NCBI RefSeq assembly: GCF_000153105.1
Contig: NZ_CH672377.1
Span: forward strand, 1,644,405-1,708,404
Reading direction: 5' to 3'
From: Blastopirellula marina DSM 3645
Lineage (GTDB): Bacteria > Planctomycetota > Planctomycetia > Pirellulales > Pirellulaceae
DNA length: 64,000 bases
In this document: piece after piece, positions 36,516 to 45,419 of the stretch
How the letters are laid out: each line of letters starts with the position of its first letter
How positions within the stretch are numbered: the stretch's first letter is position 1
Program-made: the position numbers and the translations under genes
The notes under the pieces: model-generated
The model's database searches: none
What the model saw: only the letters and a program-made list of their open reading frames with translations
Told to the model about the DNA's origin: nothing

Positions 36516-39500
36516 ATGTCTCGGGCCGGATCTAGGAAACACTCATCGAATCGTATAAGGCAAATAGCGATTGCCTTCGCAGCAATCGCGGCGATTACGT
36601 ATGTCTTGTACAGAACAACCTTTTCCATAAATATGGAAAGTTATTACTCACTCTCCGCTTCACTTCTACTATTAGGCGCCGAGTGCTGGGGCATTCTCTT
36701 AATGTTCCTCTACTTCTTTCAAATTTGGGATTCCTCGGATCCGGATCCCGTCCCCCCGCTGAAGAACCGCACCGTGGACGTCTTTCTGCCGACGTATAAC
36801 GAAGACGTGCAGTTGCTGCGTGGTTCGATTAACGCGCTCAATCAGCTCGACTATCCCCACACGACGTACGTTCTGGACGATGGCCGCCGCGCAGAAGTGG
36901 CGGAATTGTGCCGGGAAATGGGGGTCGAATACATTTCGCGCGAAAACAATATGCACGCCAAAGCGGGCAATTTGAATAACGCGTTGGATCGCACAAGCGG
37001 CGAGTTTGTCGTCATTTTCGACGCCGACCATGTTACACGTCCCAACTTCATTTCGCGAACGCTCGGCTATTTTGCGGACGAGAAGCTCGCGTTCGTACAG
37101 ACGCCCCACGCGTTCTACAACTTCGATAGCTTTCAATCGCATATCGATTACAAACGCGGCATTTATTGGGAAGAAGGCCAGCTCTTCTACAACGTTATCC
37201 AGCCTGGCAAGAACAACTGGAACGCCAACGTCTTTTGCGGCAGCGCCGCGATCTTTCGTCGTTCGGCGTTGCAAGACGTGGGACTGATCGCGACCGAGAC
37301 AATCACCGAAGACATGCACACCGGTCTGCGAATTCACGCCAAGGGCTGGAAATCGCTCTTCGTGAATGAGCGCATGATCTCGGCTCAGGCCGCGCCAGAT
37401 ATCACGACGTTCACTTCGCAGCGACTTCGTTGGGGCGAGGGAAATCTGAGCATTTTCGCCTACGATAATCCGCTAACGATGAAAGGTCTGACGCTCGGCC
37501 AACGCTTGAACTACCTGGGTTCGATGCTCGGCTGGACGACGGGCCCCGCCAAAGCGGTGTTGTACGCGACTCCGATCTTGATGCTGTTTACCGGCGTTTC
37601 TCCGGTCGGGCAGTTTAGCATCGCGCTTGGTTTGATCACGCTTTTCTATATGCTGACAACCTTGTGCGCGGTCAAAATCGCCAGTGATGGTTATGGCCGA
37701 CTCTGGGATATTGAAGTTCAGGCCATGACCAACTTTTGGATTCAATGCCGCTGTTTGACGCGCGCTTTGTGGCAACGTGGTCGCGGCAAGTTTGTGGTCA
37801 CCAGCAAACGGGGTCGCCAAAGCGCCAACATCACCGCGTTGATCGCGCCCCATATTGTCTTGATCGCACTAGGAGTCAGCGCGATCGCTTGGGCGACGGC
37901 GAAGATCTTTCTCGGCGTCAGTTCGGACTATTTTGGTCTGATCGTGGGGGGAGCCCTGATTGCGATTCAATCGATGATGGCCTTTCAGGTCATTCGGAAA
38001 TCGCTGCGCCCGGCCGACAAACGCTTCTCATGGCGCCATCCTACGAATGAAGTCCACGTCCGTTACCAGGCCGATGCCCTTGCGGGACAAGCGGTTAGCC
38101 TGGACGTCAACGAAACCGGTCTGGGCGTCGTCGTCTATCAAGCGCTCCCCGTCGGCTCGCACGTCGACCTGACGCTGTCGACCACGCAGCGCACCCTGCG
38201 CTGCCAAGGGGAAGTCCGCAGTTGCCAGCAATTCAACGGCGGGCGAACCGGGCTCCAAGCGTATCGGATCGGCTTTAAATTCGTTGATCTGACCGGTCAG
38301 GCAATGAGTGACCTTTGGTCGATTTCGGCGGAAACCGCCGTGGAGAGACAATACCAGCGATTGGACGCACGGTTCTCACAACCGCTCGATCCGAAGACTT
38401 GCCGTTTGCCGCTGGAACTCGCCTGCGACGCGGCTTCGCCGGTGGTAGCGACCGCCGTGTCGAGCACCGTAGAAGACAACTCGCTCCTATTCGAATCGAA
38501 GAGCTTGCTACCGCTGAACGAAGAGCAATATTTCCGGATTGACTCGCCGGCTGGACAACTGACCGGCCGAGGCAAACTGGAGCAGACGCCGAAGCTGCAC
38601 GAATATCGACTCTTTTTTAACAAGTTCGATGGTCAATCGCGCAGTATTCTGAAAAGCATTCTGACCCTGGGAAGCGAATCAAACGTCGCGAAAGTGGTCA
38701 ATCCTATCGCTACCAGCACGCGGAGCCCGCTGCTCCGACCGGCGATTGAATCGGGTTGGCTGGCGCTTGCCGCTTCGGTGCTTTGCATCGCTTCGGCCTG
38801 GTATCTCTGGAACGACAACTACTTCCTCTCCTATATCGCGCAGAGCGAAACGCTCACAATCGAGGATCAACGACGAGCCGATACCATTCTGACCAAGCTG
38901 CTTACTTCCCAAGACACGCTCCACAATCCAACCGTCCTATTCGACGCCCGAGCGGTGTTAGAAATGATGGGCGACTCGGATCGCTTGGCGAAGTTGGAGG
39001 AGTTAATCCTGGCGGATTATCCGCGCAATACCGGCTTGAAGCTGGCACGCGCCAACCGTTTGCTAAAGACCAAGCAGACGTCCGCAGCGCTGGCCGAGTT
39101 CAAAGCGATTGAAACCGATCTGAACTCCGGCATCTTGTCAGGCACGCCCGAGGAACAGATCAACACTTTCCTAGGAACGGCTCGCAGCGCCAGCGATTTG
39201 AACGACATTCCCCTCGCGATCGCCGCCTACCAACAGGCGCTCGATCGGCGGCGCGACCCACAAGCAGCCCTGGAGTTAGCCAATCTGCTTGTCGATCAGG
39301 AAGCGTATGACGACGTGCGACGCCTGCTGTCGATTCTTCCGGGTGGATATGAGTCGCGCCTGATTCAGGCTCGTCTCGATTTTGCCGATGGAAATATCGA
39401 TCAGGCGTTAACTTCCCTGGAGACTTTAACGAATGAGCATCCTACCGACCACCTGACGCGTCGGCTCTATGCCGAATCGTTGGCGCAGACTGGACAGTCC

Positions 39501-40067
39501 GATCTGGCGATCATTCAGTTCCAAACGCTGGTCCAATCCGACTACGAAACGCAGGCGATTCAAAAACGTGTCGCCGATCTCATGATCGCCGACGGACGTT
39601 TCGCAGAAGCGGCGCCGATCCTTGACCAACTGGCGATCGACGCCGTACAGGATGACCAGTTTTGGGCGACCTATGTAACCGCCGTACGTCGGCTGAAAAG
39701 GTTAACGCCGACGACCCAAACGACGATCGACGAGATCTATCAACAATTGGTGACGATCGAAGGATCCTCGCTAGATCTGAAAGCGGAGCTTGCCGAATAC
39801 TTTGCGAACGCCGGCGCCGGCGACAAAGCTTCACGCTTACTAGCGCTCTGCGTAAAGCAGGTTCCAGAGAACTTGGCGATGCGAAAGCGCTACGCCGAAG
39901 TGCTGCATGACGCAGGGCAGTTCGTCGCGGCCGATGAGCAATATCAATTGTTGCTCGACGCCTCGAAGGGGGGTCTGCCGGAGCTCAAGCCGGTGAACGG
40001 CGAAAAGGTTTCAACTCCGCCGAAACGTCGCCCAGTGATCTCCTTGGCTCACGGCCTGTTGCGATAG
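36516..40067 (+). CDS. bcsA: BcsA-like cellulose synthase catalytic subunit fused to PilZ, a second PilZ-like domain and periplasmic TPRs
   Basis: 1183 residues, far longer than the 700-870 usual for BcsA. ATG with GAGGG upstream. Two membrane helices at about 15-33 and 45-70. The GT2 domain spans ~85-310: DDG at 121-123, DAD at 169-171, TED at 264-266 and QRLRW at 302-306, so the catalytic set is complete. More membrane helices lie at about 335-500, and the gating-loop-like FVVTSKRG near residue 427. A PilZ domain follows (about 503-605), but RxxxR reads RHPTN and DxSxxG reads DVNETG, so c-di-GMP binding is doubtful. A second PilZ-like unit (about 628-718), one membrane helix (about 747-768) and a long TPR array follow. 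The topology puts the TPRs in the periplasm. No BcsB gene is present. Confidence 0.93.
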   Translation: MSRAGSRKHSSNRIRQIAIAFAAIAAITYVLYRTTFSINMESYYSLSASLLLLGAECWGILLMFLYFFQIWDSSDPDPVPPLKNRTVDVFLPTYNEDVQLLRGSINALNQLDYPHTTYVLDDGRRAEVAELCREMGVEYISRENNMHAKAGNLNNALDRTSGEFVVIFDADHVTRPNFISRTLGYFADEKLAFVQTPHAFYNFDSFQSHIDYKRGIYWEEGQLFYNVIQPGKNNWNANVFCGSAAIFRRSALQDVGLIATETITEDMHTGLRIHAKGWKSLFVNERMISAQAAPDITTFTSQRLRWGEGNLSIFAYDNPLTMKGLTLGQRLNYLGSMLGWTTGPAKAVLYATPILMLFTGVSPVGQFSIALGLITLFYMLTTLCAVKIASDGYGRLWDIEVQAMTNFWIQCRCLTRALWQRGRGKFVVTSKRGRQSANITALIAPHIVLIALGVSAIAWATAKIFLGVSSDYFGLIVGGALIAIQSMMAFQVIRKSLRPADKRFSWRHPTNEVHVRYQADALAGQAVSLDVNETGLGVVVYQALPVGSHVDLTLSTTQRTLRCQGEVRSCQQFNGGRTGLQAYRIGFKFVDLTGQAMSDLWSISAETAVERQYQRLDARFSQPLDPKTCRLPLELACDAASPVVATAVSSTVEDNSLLFESKSLLPLNEEQYFRIDSPAGQLTGRGKLEQTPKLHEYRLFFNKFDGQSRSILKSILTLGSESNVAKVVNPIATSTRSPLLRPAIESGWLALAASVLCIASAWYLWNDNYFLSYIAQSETLTIEDQRRADTILTKLLTSQDTLHNPTVLFDARAVLEMMGDSDRLAKLEELILADYPRNTGLKLARANRLLKTKQTSAALAEFKAIETDLNSGILSGTPEEQINTFLGTARSASDLNDIPLAIAAYQQALDRRRDPQAALELANLLVDQEAYDDVRRLLSILPGGYESRLIQARLDFADGNIDQALTSLETLTNEHPTDHLTRRLYAESLAQTGQSDLAIIQFQTLVQSDYETQAIQKRVADLMIADGRFAEAAPILDQLAIDAVQDDQFWATYVTAVRRLKRLTPTTQTTIDEIYQQLVTIEGSSLDLKAELAEYFANAGAGDKASRLLALCVKQVPENLAMRKRYAEVLHDAGQFVAADEQYQLLLDASKGGLPELKPVNGEKVSTPPKRRPVISLAHGLLR

Positions 40068-40097
40068 TCGCCGCGGGTGAGCTTAGATAACCAACGC

Positions 40098-40131
40098 AAA
40101 GGGTCTCCCTGAAACAGGGAGACCCTTTTTT
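40098..40131. terminator. Bidirectional Rho-independent terminator between synthase and TPR/barrel genes
   Basis: A 14-bp stem with AGGGTCTCCCTG on one arm closes on a three-base AAA loop. T runs follow on the plus strand; A-rich sequence on the other side lets it work for the converging gene too. Confidence 0.93.
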
Positions 40132-40132
40132 A

Positions 40133-42082
40133 TTAGGGAAACCACAAAATGAGATAGGCGTAAGCGATGTCATTGTTGTAGACGCCTGATCGAGTCAGGT
40201 GCGCCTCGGCGCCAGCCCCCAGACAGCCATAGATATCGCAGTACCCCTTCACGCGGCCGATGTTGTAGAACTGGCCTTGCGAGTCCCACTGGGCGCGATA
40301 TTCGATCGACGCCCAGCGCTGCGGCGCTCCGTCAAAGTAAAAACGACTGAAGTGATGCTTCCACTCAAACCCTAGGCTGACTTGCGAAAAGCCGGACGGA
40401 GCAAAATAAGGATGGACGGTGCCAAAAATGCCTGGCCCGGGACCAAAGATCGAATCTTCGTCAAACGACAGGAAGTCATAGTCGGCCATCATGTTCAATT
40501 CGTTCGGCGCTTCGTGCAAACGAATCTTGTTATGAACGAAGAAGTCATGACGGAAGTTGTGATCCGAATAGCCGATGAAGCGGTACTGGGATTCGACATC
40601 CCACCGCGAAAGCGGTTTGACGTGACCCGACAAGCGACCGCCGCCCATGTAGATGTCTTGGCGAATCGATTCGCTATTTTCGGCGACGTTCTCTAAAAAT
40701 CCGCCGATCCCAACCTGAGCGTCGCAGCAGATATCCCAGTTGACGCCGACGTCGAACACCGGCCGCGATTTGAAGCCTTCGTCAAAGGTTTGCACGTCCA
40801 TTTCGGCGAAGTAGGTGAAATCTTCCAAAAACCGGTCATAGATGCCGGCGCCAAAAGAGTTGCCTAAAACAGTTCCGGTCGTTTTCGGATCATAGACCAG
40901 GTGAGAGTACTCAAACCGGAGGTACTCGTCTTCGTCGCCAAACGGGATCTCGGCGCCCCATTCAAAGTTCAAACGATTGATATTGGCCAAACCGTTACGT
41001 CCGCTCTGCCCGAAGTAGAGGAAGTCAAAAGTCCCCCGCGGCTCCAACTTGCGTGAAGTCCCTTCCATCGCGATGCCCGCCGCGTAATGGCAAGGATTTA
41101 CATCTAGCAACTGCGAATAGGCGCCCATCGCCGCACGGGTGCGATTTTTGGTCGAGTATTGCTGTCCCAAGTCAAAGTAGGCGTCTTGATTAGAAGGTTC
41201 GATCGAAATCAGACTTTGATATTCGCCGATCGCTTTGGTAGGGCGCCAATCTTTCCAGGCCTTCGCTTGGCGTTCTACCGAAATTGCGCCGGTCAAGTCA
41301 TGCGACTCGTAACGGCTCGGATCAATTGAAAGCGACGGTCCGATCATCGGCGGGCTATGCGGAATCGGCGAGTGTCGCGGCGCTTGCTCTAGGAGTACGG
41401 CGTAAGCGCCGTCCCCTTGGACGCGTCCTTCGGTCGCATACATCAAGCGCGCCGCTTCCCGCTGAGCGGTGACAAAATTCGGCATGTCCCGGCTCAGATT
41501 GAAGTAGACCTCTTGCGAGTCGTGATACCGTCCCATTTGGTTGAGCACGCGTCCCAGCCCGATTCGCGCCCTCGCGTTGGTTGGCGACATGGTCAGCACG
41601 CTTCGATAAAGATCCGCCGCTAGAACGAACATCTCTTCGTTGTTGGTCGAGACGTAGGCGTCGGCCAGGCGAACGATAAACGCCAGCTGATCGCCGCTCA
41701 TCGCCCGCGCTTGCTCGAGAATCTCCACGGCCAACTGCGGCATGCAATCCGACAAGGCCTCGTCCGCAACACGGACCGCCGTTCCCAGCGATTCGCTGCA
41801 GAGCACCATCAACTTGACCTTGGCGCCTTCGGCGACCATCGTATCGCCAGCGACGCAAGCGGCCTGGTACATCACAAAATAGCCGCGCGGCAATTGCAGT
41901 TTCGACGCTGGCTCAAAGTTCCGCAGCAACTCCATCGCTTCGATCGACTGTCCCTTTTTGACCAGCAAGTAGGCATGTTCAATTCGGAGCTGCGACATCA
42001 GCAAACTCTCGAAAGGCCGGGTCGCACGCAGTTGATCGATCAGCGCGACGGCTTCGTTGTATCGATGCTGCTTGATCAACAT
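40133..42082 (-). CDS. BcsC-like TPR/outer-membrane beta-barrel protein, C-terminal part (frameshifted)
   Basis: 650 codons from the first in-frame ATG, but the TPR pattern continues upstream in this frame as GYEAYLR before the Met, so the ATG is not a real start. It is the downstream part of the gene at 41979-43805. TPRs run to about residue 330; then the sequence turns into alternating aromatic beta strands such as LNFEWGAEIPFG, YLRFEYSHLVYD, FTYFAEMDV, YRFIGYSDHNFRH, VSLGFEWKHHF and ends AYAYLILWFP, with the terminal aromatic expected of outer-membrane barrels. I infer the exporter pore of the polymer made by the convergent synthase, as BcsC. Downstream is the bidirectional terminator. Confidence 0.85.
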   Translation of the reverse strand: MLIKQHRYNEAVALIDQLRATRPFESLLMSQLRIEHAYLLVKKGQSIEAMELLRNFEPASKLQLPRGYFVMYQAACVAGDTMVAEGAKVKLMVLCSESLGTAVRVADEALSDCMPQLAVEILEQARAMSGDQLAFIVRLADAYVSTNNEEMFVLAADLYRSVLTMSPTNARARIGLGRVLNQMGRYHDSQEVYFNLSRDMPNFVTAQREAARLMYATEGRVQGDGAYAVLLEQAPRHSPIPHSPPMIGPSLSIDPSRYESHDLTGAISVERQAKAWKDWRPTKAIGEYQSLISIEPSNQDAYFDLGQQYSTKNRTRAAMGAYSQLLDVNPCHYAAGIAMEGTSRKLEPRGTFDFLYFGQSGRNGLANINRLNFEWGAEIPFGDEDEYLRFEYSHLVYDPKTTGTVLGNSFGAGIYDRFLEDFTYFAEMDVQTFDEGFKSRPVFDVGVNWDICCDAQVGIGGFLENVAENSESIRQDIYMGGGRLSGHVKPLSRWDVESQYRFIGYSDHNFRHDFFVHNKIRLHEAPNELNMMADYDFLSFDEDSIFGPGPGIFGTVHPYFAPSGFSQVSLGFEWKHHFSRFYFDGAPQRWASIEYRAQWDSQGQFYNIGRVKGYCDIYGCLGAGAEAHLTRSGVYNNDIAYAYLILWFP

Positions 42083-43805
42083 GCGGAGATACGCTTCGTA
42101 GCCAAAAAACCACGCCGGGGTTCTTGTTCAGGATCTCGCGATAGAGCGATTCGGCCCGTCCAAATTCTCGTCGATCGACGTGCAATTGCGCCAAGCGAAA
42201 CTTGGTCCCGAGTTTGTCAGGATAAGCCATCAAGTACGAAGCGAGCACGCTTTCGGCAAAGTCGTATTGCCCTAGCTCTTGGAGAGCGCGGGCTTTGCCA
42301 TAGACGGCGCGGGCGTTTTCGGAGTCGATCATCAGCGTTTGTTCGAAGTCCGACAACGCTTCCAGATAGTTGCCAGAGCGATACATGATCTCGCCCATCA
42401 GCAGCGTACGCTCCCATTCCGGAATGACGCCGCAAAACTCTTCCATCGCCTGCAACGCCACCGGCAGCTGAAACTCGCCCACGCGAGCGCGAATCAGCAG
42501 CGTCAAGATCTGGGCTTCTGGTTCGATAAAGCGGGCCGCTTCTTCAAGCAAACACAGGGCCGCTTGAAAACGTTCTTCATCCAACAGCTCTTCGCCCAAC
42601 TCTAAAATCGTCGGAACGTTCTGCGGATCGAGCTGCACATAGTGGTTCACCATGTTCCGCATCGATTCAAAACCGCCAACTGTCGCATAGCAGCGAAGCG
42701 CCAGCTTCAGACCGTCATGCCCCAACACGTCCGTTTCCATTAGCGGAATGAGCAGCTGAATCGCGCCGGCCGGATCATTCAAATCGTATAGTATCGTTGC
42801 AGCGGAAACGCGGTTCGCATTCCCGAGATTGGCCGAACGCACATACTCGTTGAAAGTTTCCATCGCCAAAACGCGGTTGCCGGTTTGCAGATAGATGGAC
42901 GACAATCGCAACGCCGTCGAAATGTCGCTGGGATTTTGCTTGAGCTGTTGCTGCAGCAATTCGGACGCTTCCTCCAACTGATCTTTACCGACCAACAAAT
43001 CGGCCAGCGCCGAGATCGCTTCGATATTGCCGGGATCGAGTTGACCCACGCGGCGATAGTTGGTGACCGCTTGATCCGTTCGTCCCAAACGGGCCAAGAT
43101 GCCGGCATACTCCAAGCGACCTTCCACGTCGTTAGGAAAGACCTCCAACAAGGCCTCGAAACGCTCTACCGCTTGCGGAAGATCTCCCAAAGCGACCGAG
43201 TTGCGGGCCGACTGAATCAATATCTGACGTTGCGTATCGTCTCCCTCGGGAGCGCGCGGCGTATCGATGCCTTCCATCGGCCGGGGCGGGGGAATCTCGT
43301 TGGCAGGCGGATCGACCTGGGCGGCGACCTGGTGCTGTTTGATCAATCCAGGCGCCGACTGGCGCAAGTCCAATTTCAAAGGACGGATTGTCGGACCCGT
43401 CGCCTCCGGATCCGATACGCTCTCTCGCTTCTCTTGTTGCGGCGCAACCAGTTCAAATTGCACCGGCTTAACTGGGCGAGATTGTTGAGTCGCGTCCCCG
43501 TCCGCATTTTCCTTGTTTAGTTTTCGCAGCGGATTGACCGGTGCATTCGCGGCGGTAGGCCGCGGCAGATTCGTCGCGGCCGCTTTTGACTTGGGGGCGA
43601 CGTATTGGTAGAGGCCAGTTGATTGGGCCGCATCCCGGGGCGGCGCAGCGACGACAGTCTTCGCTGACCAGAGCGCCCCCAAGCTGACGACGGTCAAGAA
43701 ACAGCAACCGGCGAAGAGGAATCGGACGCCACGGTTCTCACCGGATCTTTTCGCACAAAGAGTCTGCTCGTGCCGAACTTGTCGATGTGAAGAATCGAAG
43801 TTCAT
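41979..43805 (-). CDS. BcsC-like TPR protein, N-terminal part (ends in a frameshift)
   Basis: About 608 codons from the ATG 43803-43805. A hydrophobic N-terminal segment (FLFAGCCFLTVVSLGALWS) is a signal or anchor. A Pro/Gln-rich linker follows (about 60-190), then at least eight TPRs, for example GDLPQAVERFEALLEVFPND and GRTDQAVTNYRRVGQLDPGN. The reading frame is lost inside a TPR at EILNKNPGVVF: the next residues here (WLRSVSPHVDQ) break the repeat, while the other frame gives GYEAYLRMLIKQHRYNEA. The cause is a T6 run (A6 at 42104-42109 on the plus strand); removing one base gives a single 1223-residue protein. The last ~35 residues here are therefore non-native. Confidence 0.88.
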   Translation of the reverse strand: MNFDSSHRQVRHEQTLCAKRSGENRGVRFLFAGCCFLTVVSLGALWSAKTVVAAPPRDAAQSTGLYQYVAPKSKAAATNLPRPTAANAPVNPLRKLNKENADGDATQQSRPVKPVQFELVAPQQEKRESVSDPEATGPTIRPLKLDLRQSAPGLIKQHQVAAQVDPPANEIPPPRPMEGIDTPRAPEGDDTQRQILIQSARNSVALGDLPQAVERFEALLEVFPNDVEGRLEYAGILARLGRTDQAVTNYRRVGQLDPGNIEAISALADLLVGKDQLEEASELLQQQLKQNPSDISTALRLSSIYLQTGNRVLAMETFNEYVRSANLGNANRVSAATILYDLNDPAGAIQLLIPLMETDVLGHDGLKLALRCYATVGGFESMRNMVNHYVQLDPQNVPTILELGEELLDEERFQAALCLLEEAARFIEPEAQILTLLIRARVGEFQLPVALQAMEEFCGVIPEWERTLLMGEIMYRSGNYLEALSDFEQTLMIDSENARAVYGKARALQELGQYDFAESVLASYLMAYPDKLGTKFRLAQLHVDRREFGRAESLYREILNKNPGVVFWLRSVSPHVDQAASIQRSRRADRSTACDPAFREFADVAAPN

Positions 43806-44501
43806 TCGTTCACCCCAAAAACCAGTGAGAAAGATGGTTGCGCATTTCAAGTAAAATGACCTCGCTTACCAGCGAAGGGAAATGTGATTTCCACCGGTTG
43901 AACGTGATCAATCCAAATAACAGATAGCCACTTGGCGTTCATTCAAGCCCGTCCCAAAACGGGCACAATGCAATTTCCAAGACCATCAGTCTCAGACGAT
44001 GCAATTCGGACCAAACGCAAAACCGAGCTATCCGTCCTTTGTTTCGACTGTCAATTACCACCAAATAAGGGTTTTTGGGGCGAGATATCAGAGTTCCCTG
44101 ATTTTTTGGAGATCCGCCGATTGAGGGGATTTTGCGCCCTTTAGGAGGCGATGTACGTGTACTGTTCTTACCGTAGAGGCCTGGCAGAATAATCGGAACG
44201 ACCAGCCCAGGCTTTTTTATCCACCCATCTCAACACCGATGCTTGCAACCACACCCCGCCAATGCGGCAATCCGCAATACCCACACAGGGGTTTTCGCAG
44301 GCGTAAAACCAAAGCGGTGACTCCAGCAAAAACGCGTGGTTAAGAGGAACGCGAAGCCGATGTCTGGGGTCACAAGACGAGGAGCTAGGCGTTGCAGAGC
44401 GACTCAGAGAATCGCTAAATCTAGTGACCTATCGGAGCGCGTGAACGGTCGCCGCAAAAGGCAGGGAGAACAGCCTGGGAGGCTTGCGGAGCCCCTTGCA
44501 C
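43806..44501. other. Intergenic region, no gene assigned
   Basis: About 700 bp upstream of the TPR/barrel gene, probably including its promoter. One short plus-strand ORF (43932-44144, 70 codons from TTG) has protein-like composition but no recognisable family. It ends 34 bp before a terminator-like hairpin. I do not call it a gene. Confidence 0.4.
44179..44218 (+). terminator. Terminator-like hairpin in the intergenic region
   Basis: GCCTGG (44179-44184) pairs with CCAGGC (44207-44212) around a 22-nt loop and is followed by six T. The long loop makes it weaker than the other terminators here. It would end a plus-strand transcript of unknown content. Confidence 0.4.
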
Positions 44502-44975
44502 TTAGCTTCGTCGCGCCCACATTTTCCGCAGCAGCCAGATCTCTCCTTTGTGCGACGCTTCGTCCTGAAAGCCATGCAGGATCATATGCCGCGCGGTTCG
44601 GTCGGGGCGCTGCGGCAGCGGTTGCGATAGATCCTCTTCACTCAGCTCGGCCAACATGCCGCGGAGCCGCGCATGTTGCGACTGCAATTGTGCAACGACT
44701 TCGGCCAACGGGGGAAACGCGTCGGCTGGCGTTTCACCAGGACGGCTGTCCCAGCCAAACAGTTCGATCCAGTCTGGCGGCGCAATCGGCTCGCGGCCAA
44801 GCGGCTCCATCGTGAGTCGTTCAACGACGACATAGCAATGTCCGGCATGCCACAAAATCGAGTTCGCCAAAGTTGGTGCGTGCCAGTGCGATTCGGCGTC
44901 GGTAACCCCTTCCAATTGTCGCAGCGTCGAGCCGCGCACTTCGTCCAGCATAAGCAGCAGCGACATATCGGACAT
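44502..44975 (-). CDS. DinB superfamily protein
   Basis: 157 residues, no signal. It is a four-helix DinB-like protein: SLLLMLDEVRGSTLRQLEGV opening, LANSILWHAGHCYVVVERL (His of the metal triad), then ILHGFQDEASHKGEIWLLRK with a second and third His. These spaced histidines form the usual metal site. DinB proteins serve as thiol transferases or damage-inducible proteins; which applies is unknown. The gene lies near tRNA-Ala on the same strand, about 180 bp downstream of it. Confidence 0.82.
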   Translation of the reverse strand: MSDMSLLLMLDEVRGSTLRQLEGVTDAESHWHAPTLANSILWHAGHCYVVVERLTMEPLGREPIAPPDWIELFGWDSRPGETPADAFPPLAEVVAQLQSQHARLRGMLAELSEEDLSQPLPQRPDRTARHMILHGFQDEASHKGEIWLLRKMWARRS

Positions 44976-45117
44976 TTGCCTAGGATCCTTTCGACCGAGA
45001 GAACGTTTCCGCCTTCGCTTTGGCCTGACAGCCGGCCAAGCTAGCGGATGTCGACGGCTGCGTTTCTACTGGCCTATACAATCGGCGCCAACTTCGAAAC
45101 TTTTCCGCAAAGCGCAT

Positions 45118-45154
45118 AAAAAAAGGCCGTCTGCGAATGATCGCAAACGGCCTT
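45118..45154 (-). terminator. Rho-independent terminator of tRNA-Ala
   Basis: Read on the minus strand, AAGGCCGT pairs with ACGGCCTT, extended by TGCGA/TCGCA, and is followed by seven T. It begins five bases after the tRNA. Confidence 0.92.
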
Positions 45155-45158
45155 GAAG

Positions 45159-45232
<74 letters not shown>

Positions 45233-45419
45233 GCTATATTTGTGCTAAGCTCTTTGACCTGAATCATTGGAAGCAACGATTCAGAGCAGCGACTTCGGAA
45301 AGTACCTCACGTCGTCCGCAAGTCCAGCGACAAAGAACTAAAATTATCAACCGATCCGGCCAGTGTCAAGGACGCAGTGCGATCCTCATGACCGTCGGCA
45401 AATTTGTTTAACTCGTTAC

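Noticed and set aside
44336-44815. 159-residue plus-strand ORF, considered as a group II intron or mobile-element fragment
   Set aside because: Only a basic, Arg-rich sequence is seen, with no reverse-transcriptase motif. It overlaps the DinB gene on the other strand.
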